Source of the DNA: Gottfriedia endophytica
GTDB taxonomy: Bacteria; Bacillota; Bacilli; Bacillales; Bacillaceae_G
Direction of reading: 5' to 3'
Assembly (NCBI RefSeq): GCF_017814275.1
Contig: NZ_JAGIYQ010000003.1
Location: 186,001-250,000, forward strand
DNA length: 64,000 bases
A program made the position numbers and the translations under genes. Below the pieces are notes generated by a model that did not search any database, was not told the origin of the DNA, and worked only from the letters and a program-made list of their open reading frames with translations. This document shows positions 61,924 to 64,000 of this stretch, piece by piece. Position 1 is the first letter of the stretch, and each line of letters opens with the position of its first letter.

Positions 61924-62045
61924 AACTTCCATCAGTGGGGGGCTGCATCACCCACTGATGGTTAGCCCGACCAATCGGGCTTTTACGGGCTGTTATCCCT
62001 CATCTATCTTATTTGTCTCACTCTCAATCTTAAGGTTGGGGTCTT
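61915..62045 (+). repeat. Family D repeat, longest copy
   Basis: Starts AAAGTGAAACTTCCATCAG within ykyA and contains the hairpin CCATCAGTGGG / CCCACTGATGG, then AGCCCGACCAATCGGGCTTTT, then TTAAGGTTGGGGTC and TTTATGCGGGATAAA. Fragments occur at 14985 and 23685. I recall closely similar sequences in many Bacillus genomes. Confidence 0.75.
61963..61985 (+). terminator. Terminator inside family D, ending ykyA
   Basis: AGCCCGACCAATCGGGCTTTT: a 7-bp GC stem with T4. With the preceding CCATCAGTGGG hairpin it forms a double stop. Confidence 0.65.
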
Positions 62046-62581
62046 AGGCCTGTTTATGCGGGATAAATCGAAAGCTGAAAAATATTTATAGTATAACAAC
62101 TTAGCAGTAGGAAATAAATGTAGATGTAGTATTCACTTTTGTTCATTTACCTAAAAGATAAAATTTAAAAATATTTTTCAATTATATTTTTTTTAAGGAA
62201 AAGCGTTGTAGTACAGAGGAAATCACCATTCACCGATTGTTTATTTATTATTTCAATATATTTTTTGTGAGGTAGGTTCTATTGTATAACAGTTTATATT
62301 CAGATGAATGGTACAGATTGAAAAAAATCTTATCTGTAAACTACATTTTTATTGTGAAAAAATTAATATCAAAACATTTGACGACTTTCTAAAGGTGAGT
62401 TAAACTGTATTTGTATTCAGTGTTGTATCAATGAATTACATATAGTTAACAAGTACAGTTTCTATAGCAGTTGTAAATTTTTCGAAAATATTCACAAATT
62501 ATTATGTAAAAATAGGCTGTTCTAGAAATAGAATTCTCATTTGATAGTTAAATTCCCATGATGTAGAAGGGTGTGGATTAA
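62046..62581. other. Long AT-rich region upstream of pdhA
   Basis: About 535 bp without a credible gene. One promoter-like pair is TTGACG (62378-62383) and TAAACT (62401-62406), 17 bp apart, giving a leader of about 170 bp; I hold this weakly. No riboswitch fold was recognised. Confidence 0.4.
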
Positions 62582-63736
<1,155 letters not shown>

Positions 63737-63739
63737 GTC

Positions 63740-64000
63740 ATGGCGCAAATGACAATGATTCAAGCCATCACAGATGCATTACGCGTTGAAATGAAAAACG
63801 ATCCAAACGTATTAGTATTTGGGGAAGACGTTGGAGTTAACGGTGGTGTATTCCGTGCAACTGAAGGTTTACAAGCAGAATTTGGCGAACAACGTGTATT
63901 TGATACACCATTAGCTGAATCTGGAATCGGTGGATTAGCGATTGGACTTGGTTTACAAGGATTCCGTCCAGTACCAGAAATTCAATTCTTCGGATTCTTA
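63740..64000 (+). CDS. pdhB: Pyruvate dehydrogenase E1 component, beta subunit (3' end outside window)
   Basis: The first 87 codons, from ATG 63740 behind AAAGGAG at the end of pdhA. The sequence [39 protein letters not shown] and [16 protein letters not shown] is typical of the E1-beta N-terminal ThDP domain. The gene runs off the window edge. Confidence 0.95.
   Translation, partial: MAQMTMIQAITDALRVEMKNDPNVLVFGEDVGVNGGVFRATEGLQAEFGEQRVFDTPLAESGIGGLAIGLGLQGFRPVPEIQFFGFL

Noticed and set aside
62046-62581. Riboswitch upstream of pdhA
   Set aside because: No conserved aptamer or terminator/antiterminator pair could be recognised by eye.

Overview
This window is 64 kb of low-GC chromosome from an endospore-forming Bacillaceae species (Bacillus sensu lato). 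The evidence is gene content (AbbA, a YjcZ-family protein, YkyB, two phosphorelay-type sensor kinases), strong AGGAGG ribosome binding sites with frequent TTG/GTG starts, and gene order. From glcT-ptsGHI through ykwC, patA, cheV, ykyB, ykuE, fadH, ykuI, ykuJ, ykuK, abbA, darB, ccpC, dapH, dapL, ykuU, ykuV, rnjA-rpoY, ykrA and defB to pdhAB it follows the order I recall for the Bacillus subtilis chromosome, with local insertions and losses (no ykuNOP flavodoxin genes, no GntR regulator after nagAB). I cannot name the species. No rRNA, tRNA, transposase, integrase or CRISPR array was seen.

Layout. 1-2.4 kb: a truncated gene, a small conserved protein, a 251-bp-period repeat array and ppaC. 2.7-6.3 kb: nrdI-nrdE-nrdF, the aerobic ribonucleotide reductase, behind two NrdR-like boxes. 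6.6-15 kb: a quinone oxidoreductase, a YvrJ protein, a soluble sensor kinase, a DUF72 protein, bdbC, deoD, a HAD hydrolase and a secreted metallo-beta-lactamase-fold protein. 15.4-23.6 kb: amino-sugar and glucose uptake (nagA-nagB, a Cof-type phosphatase, glcT, ptsG with a GlcT antitermination leader, ptsH-ptsI). 24-36.5 kb: nitroreductase, YkwC-type dehydrogenase, RDD protein, PatA, CorA, a membrane sensor kinase, a MerR-like coiled-coil protein, an isolated holin-like protein, CheV behind a sigma-D-like promoter, a polysaccharide deacetylase, a YkyA-like lipoprotein and YkyB. 36.6-51.3 kb: a Gly/Pro repeat protein, c-di-GMP proteins (PAS-GGDEF-EAL and YkuI), fatty-acid (FadH), lysine/diaminopimelate (DapH-DapL), redox (glutaredoxin, peroxiredoxin, YkuV) and regulatory (AbbA, DarB, CcpC) genes. 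51.7-64 kb: a CydB-like membrane protein, RpoY-RNase J1, an EamA transporter, YkrA, the Fur-type iron operon feoA-feoB-Cys-rich protein, peptide deformylase, a YjcZ-like protein, a second YkyA-like lipoprotein and the start of the pyruvate dehydrogenase operon.

The striking feature is the density of intergenic palindromic repeats. Family A is a GC-rich element of about 200-230 bp. It has 14 nearly complete copies plus fragments, is always intergenic, is bounded by arms reading roughly GGCTCTTTTC and GAAAACAGCC, and often sits within a few bases of a stop codon. Its inner arms exist in at least two complementary versions with hybrid copies between them. Family B is a dimeric unit of about 251 bp with constant framing sequence around strongly varying hairpin arms that mostly stay complementary. 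It forms arrays beside ppaC, ykuE and feoA. Family C is an extension of some A copies, and family D is a separate element that overlaps the stop codon of the ykyA-like gene. Repeats of class A occur widely in Bacillaceae, so the class is not new, but mosaic arm exchange, hypervariable stems and placement at stop codons are worth study.

Three genes (ccpC, dapL, ykuV) have a terminator-shaped hairpin directly before the Shine-Dalgarno sequence, with too little room for a promoter after it. A 98-nt branched fold downstream of ykwC is a candidate unannotated RNA. Three small genes (a FeoB-associated Cys-rich protein, a YjcZ-like protein and a 35-residue basic peptide) were found by reading the intergenic sequence. 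Positions read by eye may be off by one or two bases.
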